Assembly (NCBI GenBank): GCA_963922205.1
Contig: CAWUHX010000162.1
Location: 62,001 to 126,000 of the forward strand
DNA: 64,000 bases
Direction of reading: 5' to 3'
Source: Romanomermis culicivorax
Taxonomy: Eukaryota > Nematoda > Enoplea > Mermithida > Mermithidae
A model generated the notes under the pieces. The model was not told the origin of the DNA. It saw nothing but the letters and a program-made list of their open reading frames with translations, and ran no database searches. Position 1 is the stretch's first letter, and the number at the start of each line of letters is the position of its first letter. The translations under genes were made by a program, and so were the position numbers. Positions 46,061-57,940 of this stretch are shown one piece after another.

Positions 46061-46813
46061 TTCTGTTGCACAATTGGTTGATTTTATGATATCTTTTGCA
46101 TACCAGTGATTGGACTGGCTTCAGACAGTTTGTTATGGATGCATCAATAAATTGGATAGCAGGCAAAAGAATTTGAGTCTAAAAAGTAAAAATAAAGATA
46201 AAAATGTAGGAAAATAATCAGAAATAAGAACAAGAATTTTACCATGCGTCTTGGAAATTCCTCATTTTTCGGCTCATTACTTGAACATTTTCACTAATGT
46301 TTTCGAAATTACGAATTTGATAAATGCAGTAATTTCATAAATGAAGTGCATTTAGTGCAGAAAATTCCCAAAAATACATCCTGCTAGGTGATTTAATGCT
46401 TTGAAAAGCATTCCAATAAAAAACGATATGCTTTTCGACTGCATTAGAGGAATTTCTTGCTAAAATTTACCTCAGGCGCAAAAAAAACGAAAATAAACCG
46501 GAAAAAATTAATACCGGACGAAAATTTAATTCTTCGGCGGAGACTACAGTATATCAAACCCAATCTGCAGCTTATCTTGACGCGCAAAACATTGCAAATC
46601 AAGTTCAAAAAATTACATCATTTTTTTCATGTATTGAATGAGATACTCTGCATTAACTGAGGCGATATATTTTTATTACGCTGTATATATGTTAGGAGAA
46701 TGAGTTTACTGAAGTCGCAGGATCAGCTAAGAAACTGTTGATGGAATATTAAACCCCATGCTCAGTTCTGTCGGTGGTAATTCAAATCAGATCCATGACT
46801 AGTAGCTTTGACA

Positions 46814-46986
46814 AGAAGGTATTTGGCCATTCCTGTGGTGATTGAATCTGTTTTTAGTAGAGCAGGACGAATCGTCACTGATTTGAAATCACGCTTAACC
46901 CCAGAAACTGTTCAGAATATATTGTTGGTCCACAATAATGGTAGATTTCAATGCATTTTGTGTAGTTACTTTTGCTGTTTGAACTA
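46814..46986 (+). pseudogene. hAT transposase C-terminal dimerisation relic
   Basis: The frame reads RYLAIPVVIESVFSRAG, RIVTDLKSRLTPETVQ and NILLVHNNG before a stop, the conserved C-terminal dimerisation motif of hAT transposases (YLxIPxxSxxSERxFSxAGxIVxxxRxxLxPExV). The upstream DDE part is not found. Confidence 0.7.
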
Positions 46987-47197
46987 AAAATGCTGTCCCC
47001 GAAAATTTGGGTTTGAGTTGGGTAGGGCAGGTTTCAGCTGACTCAGAAGTTGACCGAACTTGTGTTGGGTTGGGCCAATAAGTTGACCGAATGGAGGACC
47101 TGGATGAGAATGGGGAGTGTAGAACATTTCAAGAATAACAATAATTTATAACAATTTACAGTGCAAAATATAAAATTTGATTCAAATCAACCAGCCA

Positions 47198-50100
47198 TTA
47201 GGTGGCCAAATTCAAATATTCCATGTCAGTACGAAAACGAATATCATAATGCATAAGAAAGGCTTCCTCATTCAAGTAATCATTCATCACCTTCAACTTC
47301 TCTCTCCAGACATCATGAGATATGATAGGTAGACTTTCCCACTGTGTCAAATCAATACTGTAATCTTCAGTTCCAAATTTCAACTTCAAAGTTTCCATTT
47401 TTACATTATCGAAAAAATTCTTCAGAATGATCGTCGACAATGTTATGGAGGGGTCAAGCCTGATCAAACTTTCTGTAATTTTATGAGCTAAATTTGTTAT
47501 TACCAACGAACTTTGAATTCTGATCACGTCAAATGCAGTTGGTATACGATCATTGAACAAAAATGTTTGACCTCCTTCAATGACGTGGTGTTCTAAAACT
47601 ACCAAGCGACTAAATGGACATACTGCTTTTGGAAGAGGTGTCGCTTCGATTTCGCCATGGTCATTGGGAGTCAGAACAAAATCCGATTTGGCCATAATCT
47701 TCAGTTTTTTGTACTGTCCATTTCGCAATATATTTTTCAAGGTTATACTTCCGATATTCCACGCATAATAATACGTATTATTATTTAATCGATTTCCAAT
47801 AAATTTGAGAATCATTGTGTCCCCTGATACTTCAGATTGAATGTAAATGTCGTAGAATTTATCCTTCTTGTCCATATAGAAAGTTAAGGTCGTCATGTCT
47901 AATATAAGAAAATCAAATTCCTGATCAATATCGATTACTGCTGAACTAAAGCACGTTAATAGTTCTTGTGAAACACCTTCCACTTTTGGTCTTTGAGATG
48001 GATAACAAAATGGATGGAATACAAAGACATTGTATCCTTCTTTGCATTGGAATTGTGGCTCCTGAGCCCAAAATTCATCATTGGGTGGCATTGAGTAATT
48101 CATTTCTATGTCATCAATCAGTATTTTTCCATCATAAAAGCTGAATTTCTCTTGATCTCGTTCGGAATAAGCTCTCACTGGGATATGCCTCCTGGAAAAG
48201 AGTTCCAAAGCCAGGCGATATCTGGTCCATAATTGACCTTTTGTTTCAGGATGAAATATAACCAAATGATGCAAACCATTGTCATAGTGGAATTTAATGT
48301 TCTCTGTGAAAGTAATTTGTAAAGTTTTTGGTTCAGTCATGGTTATGTAAATTTCAAACTCATTGTATACAATTTTAACAATAATAGAGCTGGAGTTCTG
48401 CTCAAAAATGAAGTCTCCAATGCTATTGATATCTGCGAAGGATGCAACATAAACGTGTGAGGCGTGTTCAGATCCTTTCAAATTTAACGAAATGTTGCCT
48501 TTCACTTTATGTGATGTGTATACAAACTGACCAAAAGTAGCTTCATTGGAAATGAGAGCTTTACCATTAACTATTACTTTCATTGAATAGTTGCAATGCT
48601 TTTTGTATGGAATATACAGTTCATGCTGTACATCCGTTGGTGTTTCATCGCAGTAAATTTTAACAGTATCCAAAAAGCAATCAGCTTCCAAAAAGTCGGA
48701 ATTATTTGTTCTACCAAATATCACTGTATCAACATTCCTCATATGAACTTTGCCCAATACTATCGATTCATCACTATCGATCAATTTAATTATATTTTCT
48801 CCTTCGGCCACAATGTTAAAATTTTGTTTAACATCCAACTGTGAAAAGTCGATAGAATTTCCAGCTCTTCCATAACCATCTATTGTACAGTTTTGGAAAA
48901 TTGTGACAAATTGGAATCGATTGCCTCTACCACCGCCATGTAATGTACAATGTTGACCATTCGACAAGGAAAAAATATTGTACGTGTCTTTCAATCCATA
49001 AACGTAACAGCTCCCGATCAATAAATAGAAGCTGATCTGATGAGCTGATGACATAATGTTAGGCGTAGTCTGCTTCCTTCTGATTCCAAAAGCCTCTATA
49101 CACTTGAATGATAGGTTCGGTTTGGATTGAGTGGATTTGCTTGCGAACAAATATTTGAAAAATGAGGTTAACATATTCAGCACTTTTCCTGCTTGTTGAT
49201 GCTTAAATGACTTGGCCATATGACACAAGTGTTCGTAATGTTCAGTTTGATTATTTGGTATATCAGGATCAGTTTTGTCGACCGATATGGATGTAGACTG
49301 GTTCATTAAATCGATGAACACACTTTTACAAATTGTATATACAGCATTGTCAGCATCATAGCAAGAAGCCGTAGATACGAAATTTTGTATATTCTTATTC
49401 TTCTCCAATAATTTTATACCATATTCTAAGCGTATATTGTTCACTTTCTTTTCATGTTCAACGACCGTAGCATAACTCGATCCACCCATGAAGAATAGCC
49501 TGCGAAAGAATTCGAACGTGTATTCCACTGCATCGAATTTGACCAATTTCTGCAATTTGTCCATCTCTTCATTAACATCCCATATGCGATTGGTAAAATA
49601 GGTGGCAGCTCCTACGGCCAAAATGGTCCACGAGATTGGTCCCAGTATATTGGGAAAAATGGTCAACATGGCTTTAGTGGCTACATCTGTGGTCAGCAAG
49701 GTCATTGATATTCCAACAGTTGCTGTAGCAGTGTTGAATATAGTACGTGCATTGGCATCACCATTTATTATATCTCGCACCGAAGAATATAACAGTGGCG
49801 CATCCAGGGCTACAGCGACCATAGGCAAAAGTGTTTTTCCAACTTTTGATATGGTTTTGGTCGCAGTTTTTAACCAACTGATTTCTACCTGGGCCATTTT
49901 CCAAGCCAATTTGTTTTCAGCACCCGGAAACTTTATGCCAGGAATCGAGTCAATTTCATTCACAATTTCATTAATGAATTCGGATAATAAATAGAAAGGA
50001 TCTTCGAGGTTATCCGTCAATAGACCCCATTTGGACAATGAAGTATCAAAGTCCATAGTTTGCCATTTATTATTGGATATATTCAGTTTGACGCTTTCCT

Positions 50101-52120
50101 TTATATTAGATGATCGAGCATTTTCTTCCAATGCAATGAAGTAAATTCGATACACTTCTGGCAAAATGACATTGTCTGCAACTGATAATGCATGATTGGA
50201 TTTGATGATTATTGATTTTGAACATTCCTTATTCGCAATAGGCGAGGAACAAATCGTATAGAACGATCCATCTTCAAAGTCTAAACCTTCCTTGGTAAAA
50301 ACAATAAAGTTACTGGACGTTTTGTTATATTCGTAAAATATGTTATATATTTTATAGTTTGATGGCAGGTTTTTATTTGTTTCCATCTTAATATATTGTT
50401 TATACTGTTCGATAAATTTGGTTGGAATAAAATTGATTTGAGTTATTCTTCTCAAAGATTCTAAACGAATGGTGTAGGCAACTGTGGAGTGGAATCTATC
50501 CACTCTACCCACGCCTGGCAGTGAGAGCCTGGGATTGTGCAAACTGCCTTGAATGAAGTACCTGAATCCTTCTTCACTAATTTCGTGGATTTTACTTCCT
50601 TGCATGAGCCACTGGTGGAGATGAGGATATAATATTTCATGAGCATTTCCATTTTGTGTATGTAAAGAAACCATATTATGTACAATGTTTGAATTGGGGT
50701 GTAGTCTGTAATATTGGGTATAACTGCCTTCTGCAGAAGGTTTTTTAATCTTATGGATTTCAATTGTCACATGACGTTGATAAGTTACTCCTCGAACAAT
50801 TATCGGGTTGCAATGCGACATATCCTCAATAATTGTAATCACAATGGCACTCATACTTTTAAATTCATTGCCAAATTGTCCAAGCTTCTGTGCTACTGTG
50901 CCTGGTTCTTTCAGTGTATCAAAATTGAAAACAACAATTAGCTTATCAATAACGTGGATGACAAGTTCCGTAAGAGACTCTTTTTCTGGCACATAGATAT
51001 CACGTTTTATTTTGTCAGATTGTTTAGAAGTGACCATGCCCAGAAAGTAGGCGTTGAGGTATATTGAGTCTTTGTGCACAAAATCCATTGATGAGATGAG
51101 GTCTATCTGTTGAGCTATGTATTGCGAAATTTTTACTTTTTGTTGTTCCAATTCATCACTTGTCGCATCTAGTAGATTTTGTGCCATGGTCAACACTTTC
51201 CCAATTATATTCAAATCAACAGTGTTGGGCTTTTTCTTGCCAGCCAAGTTGACCCATATGGGTTTTGCAAATTGCCTCATATCCTTCAATCGAATATGGG
51301 GCTCTAGTATAAGGTATGCATTTCTAGCATCCATTCTAACACTGACATCTGTGGCATGGAAAGGCAATGTTGCAAATAGTATTCCATGAATGAAACCATG
51401 AACTGCAGTATTACAATCCATACTCTTTGATATTCGACAAATATGTTTACTATGCTTGTTTATATGATTGATTAATAACTGGATTCTCATTTTGTTGAGT
51501 GATTTGACCTGTTGACTTCGGAAACCGTATGGCAGCTTTAAGAAGCCTTTCAAACTTTTGAATTTTACAGTTTCAGAATATTGTTCCATTTGTGGCATCT
51601 CCGCCAGTTTCTCCATGTACGGATGCACAATTTTATTGGACGTGTCTTCGCAGTTTTCAATAACGGTCAAATTGTCATTCAAATCATAAACTGAAAATTC
51701 AATCAACTTCTCCTCCATAGGCTTTTCAAGCAATTCATTCAAATTTTCTTTCTCACTGGTCGATAATCCCCTATTTTTAATCCTAGTTGCATCACTTTCG
51801 AAGAAAAAATTCTGAATCAACATCATCCATTGCCCATCAGATACTCGTTTCTTAATGCTTATCGTTTTCATACCGCTATTGTTTCCAATTACACCAAATA
51901 ATATATCATCGACCAAATAATCATCTTCAGCATGATTAGGCGATTCATTAACGGCCATTGTGAGCAAGGCGAGCAAAAAACTCGTCATGTAGCCATTTTT
52001 GAAAGGGTCAAGTTTGAGGAATATGACTCGAGATGTAAAATGTTGGTTAAATAAAAATTCGAACGGTTCCTTGTTCAATAACTGGGACCCCATAAAACTG
52101 CCAATAGCGTCGTTTTTCAT
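47198..52120 (-). CDS. Giant uncharacterised protein (1640 aa), intronless, toxin-like architecture
   Basis: One frame of 1640 codons runs from ATG to TAA without an intron, unlike the M16 gene and cyclin C, whose coding exons are mostly 30-200 bp. I do not recognise a catalytic domain. Visible parts are a mixed N-terminal half; at residues about 755-845 a long hydrophobic stretch (LLPMVAVALDAPLLY, then TATATVGISMTLL and ILGPISWTILAVGAATYF) that could form a membrane hairpin; at about 1035-1090 a Gly/Asp-rich stretch (HGGGRGNRFQF, DGYGRAGNSIDF) like degenerate RTX repeats; and a beta-rich C-terminal third. Such an order resembles large bacterial pore-forming or translocating toxins, but that is analogy only. 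The frame stays open upstream of the ATG for about 40 codons, with possible acceptors at CCATTTTCCAG and GTGAAGTCAG, so an upstream exon (perhaps with a signal peptide) is possible. Confidence 0.7.
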   Translation of the reverse strand: MKNDAIGSFMGSQLLNKEPFEFLFNQHFTSRVIFLKLDPFKNGYMTSFLLALLTMAVNESPNHAEDDYLVDDILFGVIGNNSGMKTISIKKRVSDGQWMMLIQNFFFESDATRIKNRGLSTSEKENLNELLEKPMEEKLIEFSVYDLNDNLTVIENCEDTSNKIVHPYMEKLAEMPQMEQYSETVKFKSLKGFLKLPYGFRSQQVKSLNKMRIQLLINHINKHSKHICRISKSMDCNTAVHGFIHGILFATLPFHATDVSVRMDARNAYLILEPHIRLKDMRQFAKPIWVNLAGKKKPNTVDLNIIGKVLTMAQNLLDATSDELEQQKVKISQYIAQQIDLISSMDFVHKDSIYLNAYFLGMVTSKQSDKIKRDIYVPEKESLTELVIHVIDKLIVVFNFDTLKEPGTVAQKLGQFGNEFKSMSAIVITIIEDMSHCNPIIVRGVTYQRHVTIEIHKIKKPSAEGSYTQYYRLHPNSNIVHNMVSLHTQNGNAHEILYPHLHQWLMQGSKIHEISEEGFRYFIQGSLHNPRLSLPGVGRVDRFHSTVAYTIRLESLRRITQINFIPTKFIEQYKQYIKMETNKNLPSNYKIYNIFYEYNKTSSNFIVFTKEGLDFEDGSFYTICSSPIANKECSKSIIIKSNHALSVADNVILPEVYRIYFIALEENARSSNIKESVKLNISNNKWQTMDFDTSLSKWGLLTDNLEDPFYLLSEFINEIVNEIDSIPGIKFPGAENKLAWKMAQVEISWLKTATKTISKVGKTLLPMVAVALDAPLLYSSVRDIINGDANARTIFNTATATVGISMTLLTTDVATKAMLTIFPNILGPISWTILAVGAATYFTNRIWDVNEEMDKLQKLVKFDAVEYTFEFFRRLFFMGGSSYATVVEHEKKVNNIRLEYGIKLLEKNKNIQNFVSTASCYDADNAVYTICKSVFIDLMNQSTSISVDKTDPDIPNNQTEHYEHLCHMAKSFKHQQAGKVLNMLTSFFKYLFASKSTQSKPNLSFKCIEAFGIRRKQTTPNIMSSAHQISFYLLIGSCYVYGLKDTYNIFSLSNGQHCTLHGGGRGNRFQFVTIFQNCTIDGYGRAGNSIDFSQLDVKQNFNIVAEGENIIKLIDSDESIVLGKVHMRNVDTVIFGRTNNSDFLEADCFLDTVKIYCDETPTDVQHELYIPYKKHCNYSMKVIVNGKALISNEATFGQFVYTSHKVKGNISLNLKGSEHASHVYVASFADINSIGDFIFEQNSSSIIVKIVYNEFEIYITMTEPKTLQITFTENIKFHYDNGLHHLVIFHPETKGQLWTRYRLALELFSRRHIPVRAYSERDQEKFSFYDGKILIDDIEMNYSMPPNDEFWAQEPQFQCKEGYNVFVFHPFCYPSQRPKVEGVSQELLTCFSSAVIDIDQEFDFLILDMTTLTFYMDKKDKFYDIYIQSEVSGDTMILKFIGNRLNNNTYYYAWNIGSITLKNILRNGQYKKLKIMAKSDFVLTPNDHGEIEATPLPKAVCPFSRLVVLEHHVIEGGQTFLFNDRIPTAFDVIRIQSSLVITNLAHKITESLIRLDPSITLSTIILKNFFDNVKMETLKLKFGTEDYSIDLTQWESLPIISHDVWREKLKVMNDYLNEEAFLMHYDIRFRTDMEYLNLAT

Positions 52121-52149
52121 AGCTTCATTTCTTCTGGAAAATGGTGTTG

Positions 52150-54257
52150 GTAAATCGTAATAACTGACTTCACAAGGAGCAAAAAGGTGTTCAGGGTTGA
52201 AAAATATGCACCATATATTTAGAAAATGGTATGTGCATTTGCATACGAATGATTATTGCTTACTTATATGCTTGGCGTGTTATGGAAAATATTTTTGCAA
52301 CTAAAATTACTCAACGTTGTACAGTGCTTCTCGGAGTTGGTTTCACCGTTGCAGCAGCATGGGGTCAAGGAGTTGTATCCTGTAACATTATGCAAATTGA
52401 ACTTATTGTCCTAATTTTTCGCAACGCGTCTATTAGCGGTTTTCTTTTGTTTCCATTCGTCATGCTCATCAGTAGTCTTATCTGGGTTCCGAATTGGAAA
52501 CCAAATTAACTCTCAAGTACTTTGTTTTGACCCATTTTTTCACTCGTAATGTATGAACTGATAAGAAATAGAAAAGCTGGCACATTCCTAAAGGTGAAAG
52601 ACTTTCTCCCAAAAATACAAACTTAGGTTCAATGTTTTGAACCCCTTCGGACAATTTGGAAAATCGTTCAGGTTTTGTATGCCCCTGGAAGTAGAGAGCG
52701 TGCGGAATGCTGAACAATAGAACACTCAGAGTGTCGAATGGAAATTACACAATGATGGTCAAACGCAGGAGATTGACAGGCTTGTCTAGAGTGCTATGTC
52801 CATTATCCACGGAACTTCCCTTTATCATTTAAGGTTTTCGGATGCCAAAACTGGGAATGTGCTAGCTTACCCTCCTAGGAGTTGAACCCGAATACTCAAA
52901 CTATTTTCCAAATAGTTTGACTCAGCCTAGACCACACGTTTGGCTTTCGTTTTACTAGCGTACCACTCTATTTTGACAAAAACACAATGCACAGAGCCTC
53001 ACAAAAAACCGACTGCTCTAGAAGACAAACAAAACAACAAATAACTTTAACACAAACTTGCTGTGAGTGTAATCTTCGATGTTGTGAACCTTTGACAACT
53101 TTGAACTCAGAAATGAAGTGTTCTTGCGAATCACTTTGTAAGAGCTGACGAGTTTACACTGTTGTTGGACGGGGCCCTACTACACAGGCAGTAGGTGGTG
53201 CCCTACTCTGCTATACAGTAAAAACTCATGTCAGGTTTACGAACCAAGTCTGGCTGACCACAGCCCAGGAAAATTGATGTGTGACTCGAAAAAAAGAGAA
53301 AAGCCAGTCCTTGGTCTTTATGTGATTTGACTTACTCATTGGACTTTTCTCCGTTGTTTTTTGCAACCAGTTGATGATGCTGTTCTGTGGCAAGAGAGTT
53401 GCCCAATATTTACACAGGATCTGAGAGCAACCAAATCCTTCACTTTAAACATTGCCTCGTCCCAACATCGATAACTCTTAGCTGTTTTTGTGTCAACCTT
53501 CCGACTTTGGAGCCGAGCCCTGGCCCCAACTACTCGTTTGGCACTATGTCGCCTTATCCATTTGTTTGTGACTAAATTTTTGATAAATAACAAAAAACGA
53601 AAGCCTTCACTTGTTGCTGTCATGACTTTACAGTAGGTGCAACATGATTTCCAAAAACGTTAAAAAAGGTCATGACAGTGGCAGAAATGGAAAAAACATT
53701 CCCAAGTTCCACAAGTTGACATAATTGTTATAAACCAAACAAAAAAGCCCCTTAAAGGAGCAATACAGGGGTAAGCGGATTTGTAGTATTAAATTTCTGA
53801 AGTACAATTTGTAAATAAGCTAATACTGGACAGGCTCACAATTACTGTAGTTTTGTTACTGAAATTTCCAAGCCAGCGTTTTGTTTTGTGCACGGACATT
53901 TGTGCCAATTGGCACAAAGAGCCCAAAAAATTTGTGCCAATTGCACAAAAAATTTGCAAAAAAAAAATCAAGACGACACACCCCTAAACCAAACAAAGAC
54001 GTTTTTCATATTTTTGTGATTTGTAACTTTGTAACCATAACTTGGTCAAACCCTACACCAAATTATTAGACGCATTTTGATTTTAAAAAAATGTGCATTT
54101 TGGTTCTATAGAAAACATGATTGGAAGAAAACTTGGATTCTGAAAGCCAGGTTACACATTTCGGTTGGGGCTTTCTGCGAATTTTTGTTTACGGTGCGCA
54201 GATCATACCTGTACTTGCGGGGTGGGGGTTAGGGGGATATTGCTGCAGCTGGTGCAC
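52150..54257. other. Upstream of the giant ORF; no gene recognised
   Basis: No exon with a convincing signal peptide could be joined to the giant ORF. At 53901-53920 there is a perfect palindrome TTTGTGCCAATTGGCACAAA and a second, imperfect one 15 nt later. A hairpin with a B-box-like GGTTCAACTCC lies at 52872-52940 (minus strand) and is too poor to call a tRNA. Confidence 0.4.
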
Positions 54258-56889
54258 ACTACCCTATAGCGTTATAATGATAAGTGTATATACAGTATAT
54301 TTGTCAGATCATCGATTTTTGTAGCAAAGAGAACAACTTGCTCATCAAATTTCAAAGTAGCTACAAGAAGCTGAAAACGCGTCAAACAGCAGGTACACCA
54401 CCCCGGGAGGCTTGGGCACGACCACACGACCCGCGGGAGGTCAGGGGTAAGGCGCCGCACAATTTCTTGCAAATTGGGCTGTTTCTTGGAATCTTTCCAA
54501 CAATTTGATTTAAATATTGACTACTAAAATGAGTGTTAATGGCGACACATTGTGAAGGGCCAGGCCACATGGTAAGACGCCACACATATTCTTGCAAAGT
54601 TTTTATTTTGTATATGTTTTTCTTATAATTTCTTGTTTTTTTTTGGTTTTTTATATTGGTTTTTTCTTCTTATTTTTTCGTGTTTTTTTAGCTATTCTTT
54701 TAGTTAGTGTATTTTTTGTTTTTTTCTCGGTTTATTTGTTTTCTTCCAAATTCTTCTATTCTTTTGCTAGCTGTCTGTTTTTACTCGTTTTTTCTTTTTC
54801 TTTTTTTGTTTTTTTGTTGAGCTTTGGTTTTTAATTTCAAGAATCGCGATTTCTGCATTTGTATTCCTTATATGTTTTTTCCCTTTTGTTATTTCCTCAT
54901 TTTTACTTATTTTTAGTTTTTTTCTTTTTTTTATCTCTTTTTTCTCCAGTTTTTTTGTTGAATATTTAGTTATTTTTTGTTCATTCATTTTAATTTATCT
55001 TTTTTCAGTTTATGAATTTCTGTCGAGTTGTTGTTTTTTGATTACTTTTTTTTACTTTCTCGTATGTATTTATTTTTTTCAGTTTTAGATATTTTCTTTT
55101 AAATTTTTGTCTTTTGCTTTCTGTCTGTTTTTATTCATTTTTTTAAATTTTTCTTTTGTTTTTTTCAGTTTGTTGATTTTAATTGAAAATTGCGTTTCTC
55201 TATTTTTGTCTTTTATTGACTTTGTCTTTTTTCAAGTTTTTTCATTTTTTGATTTATTTCTTTGCTCTTGTCTTTTTTGTCGGTTTAAATATGGTTTTTG
55301 TTGTCAAGTTTTTTGTTTTTTTTATTGAAAAATTATAGTTCAAGATGTCACACAATTATGTAATTTTTGGGAAAACACACGGCAAGCTGGCCATTGAACA
55401 TTTTTCCACATCTTTTGAACGTAAAATTCGACGTTGATCCAAAATTAAATCCGAAAATTGAAATTTATTCGACCACTAGAAGGAAAAATTGAAATTAAAA
55501 AAAATTGGAAATAAAAAAAATGAAAAAAACTTTCAACAAAAAATTTTTTTTAATTCAAGAAAATAAAAACAAAACAAATACAAACGAAAAGCAAGTGCAG
55601 CACAAAAACCATAAAATTCATATAACAATGCGCAATTTTTCGGAAAAAAATTTCAGAAAACTAAAAAACGTAGAAATAAACTACAAAAAAAGCGAAAAAA
55701 ACAGATTAAAAAATTACGAGAAAAAATTTTTTTGACGTAAAATAAACCACAAGAACAAATAAAATCCAAAAAACCAAAAATTCCATCATGAACTCTAATT
55801 TTGCAATCAAAAAACAAAAAAGAGAGCAAAAAAATAAAACACAAAAAACAAAAAAATTTAATCATAAACTATAATTTTCAAGCCAAAACACTAAAAAACT
55901 TGACAAAAAACAATAAAAAACACAAGAAAGAATAAATAAGAAAAAATTAAAAAAGCGAAAAGCAGGTAACACACCAAAAATGTCAGCATAATCTAAAATT
56001 TTTTATTGAAAAAAGAAAAACACTTTGAAAAAATAAAAACAAAAGAAACAAAAAAAGATCATAAACTATAATTTTCACACGAAACATGATAGAAGTCAAC
56101 AAAAAACAACAAACTAGAAAAACGGAAGAAAAGCAAACAAAAAGAACGAAAAAAATCTGCATTTTTTTTTCTAGAAAAAAACATAGCAAATAAAAAACAG
56201 TCAGCAAGTAAAAAAACAGAAAGCAAGTGAAGCACAAAAAACAAAAATGTCAGCATAGACTATCACTTTTTATTGAGAAAACGAAAACAGTTGAAAAAAA
56301 TAAAACACAAATGAAGAAAAAAACCAACAAATAAAAAGAAAAAATGAGTAAAAACAGACAGCTAGCAAAAGAATAGAAGAATTTGGAAGGAAACACATAA
56401 AACCGAAAAAAACAAAAAATACGATAACTAAAAAATTAACTAAAAAAAACACGAAAAAATACGAAGAAAGACATAAACAAAAAATAAAAAAAACAAGAAA
56501 TTATAAAAAAAACATATAAAAAATGAAAATTTTGCAAGAATATGTGCAGCGCCTTACCCCTGATCTCCCGCCAGGCATGTGGCCTGGCCCCTAACAATGT
56601 GTCGCAGTTAACGCTCATTTTAGTAGTAAATATTATAATCAAATTGTTGGAAAGATTCCAAGAAACAGCCCAATTTGCGAGAAATTGTGCGGCGCCTTAC
56701 CTCTGACCTCCCGCGGGTCGTGTGGTCGTGCCCAAGCCTCCCAAGGTGGTGTCCCTGCCGTTTGACGCGTTTTCAGCTTCTTGTAGTTATTTTGAAATTC
56801 AATAAGCAAGTTGATATTTTTGCTACAGTTATCAACAATCTGTCGAATTTACTGTAAACACACTCATCCTCATAACGGTATAGGGTAGT
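54258..56889. mobile_element. 2.6 kb foldback (giant palindrome) element
   Basis: The two halves are reverse complements. ACTACCCTATA at 54258 matches TATAGGGTAGT at 56889. About 340 bp of well-matched, GC-bearing sequence follows on each side (GAAGCTGAAAACGCGTCAAAC, GGGAGGCTTGGGCACGACC, CCACATG blocks). Inside these the left arm (54600-55330) is almost pure T-rich and the right arm (55500-56520) A-rich, pairing as one long imperfect stem. The unpaired centre is about 55340-55490. Frames of 60-80 codons inside are composition artefacts. Confidence 0.8.
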
Positions 56890-57922
56890 GCAGTGCACTG
56901 TTTTTTTTTCCCCCGGGCCTTTTCCCCAAATGGGGAAAGGGATCAAAATTTTTTTCCCCATTTTCCCAAAGTCGTTTTTTTCGCTTAAAAATGCTCACAG
57001 ACGCTTTATTTACGTGTTTTTGAGCTTTTTCAAGCCTTCTGATGTTTTTAGACCCGTTAATTCATCAAAATTGAGGAAAAAATTGAAATTTTCGAGTTCA
57101 AAGTTTAATCTACAAGCATTGGAACAAACTTTCAAGCAAACTATCCAAAAGCATAATGACTTTGAATTACATGAGAAATCGATGGTTGAGTCCTCCATGT
57201 TGACAAGTGAGAACCTAAAAGGGATGTTAATCTTTCCGGCGCGAAGCGCCGGAAAAATTTTTTGGGTATTGATATTCTGCGACACTGGAAAATCAATTTT
57301 CCGAACGTTTATTTCAAGAAGTAGATGTGAATTTTGTGTTCAAAAGTCGTAATTTCTAGAATTTTACTTGAAAAATTTTAAAACCATAATTTATTTGTAA
57401 ACTCTCATACTTGGTCGAAAATATATGAGTAAGCAGAGTATAAATTTCCGAAAGATATTTCCATGAAGCATTTAAATTGATTTTGCGTTAGAAAAGAAAT
57501 AATTGCATCAAAAAGCTTAGAGACTTGACGTATTGATCTTTCTTAAAAAGAAAAAATGCGAATCTTCATTAAATATCATGATAAAATATTGAAGATTACC
57601 AATGAAAACATGAGATAATACGTTCAAGATGATGAAAACTATTATAGATCATATGATAAATGAAGGTAGACATGCTAAAAGCCGTGCCAGGGGTTAGTAA
57701 TGCATAATAATAATTATTATTAAAGTTGTGATCGGCGCGAAGCGCCGAAAAATTTTGAGATTATGACCTTCTAAAATGCACCAAAATGCATCTTTTCTGT
57801 ATCCGATCCCCAAAATTTTCTTCCCCAAATGGGGAAAGAGCCCAAAATTTTTTTCCCCTTTCCGAATTTTTTTTCCCGAAAAAGCACGATTTGGGGAAAA
57901 AAAAAACAGTGGTGCAGTGTTA
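56886..57922 (+). mobile_element. 1.04 kb non-autonomous TIR element (family X), copy 2
   Basis: Ends read GTGCACTGTTTTTTTTTCCCC and, inverted, CACCACTGTTTTTTTTTTCCCC. The interior follows 2754-3852 block by block. Two GGCGCGAAGCGCC hairpins lie at 57237-57253 and 57732-57748. The left end overlaps the right end of the foldback element by a few bases, so the two are inserted side by side. Confidence 0.65.
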
Positions 57923-57940
57923 TTTTTTTGTGCCAAAACG

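Noticed and set aside
52872-52945. Possible tRNA-Ser (GGA) on the minus strand
   Set aside because: An anticodon-like loop TTGGAAA with U33 and a B-box-like GGTTCAACTCC are there, but the T stem does not pair and the acceptor stem is missing.
54600-56520. Phe/Lys-rich ORFs of 60-84 codons on both strands
   Set aside because: They result from the T-rich and A-rich arms of the foldback element.
56888-57352. 154-codon plus-strand ORF
   Set aside because: It lies wholly in the family X element, is Phe/Ser/Lys-rich, and the equivalent frame is not kept in the copy at 2754-3852.
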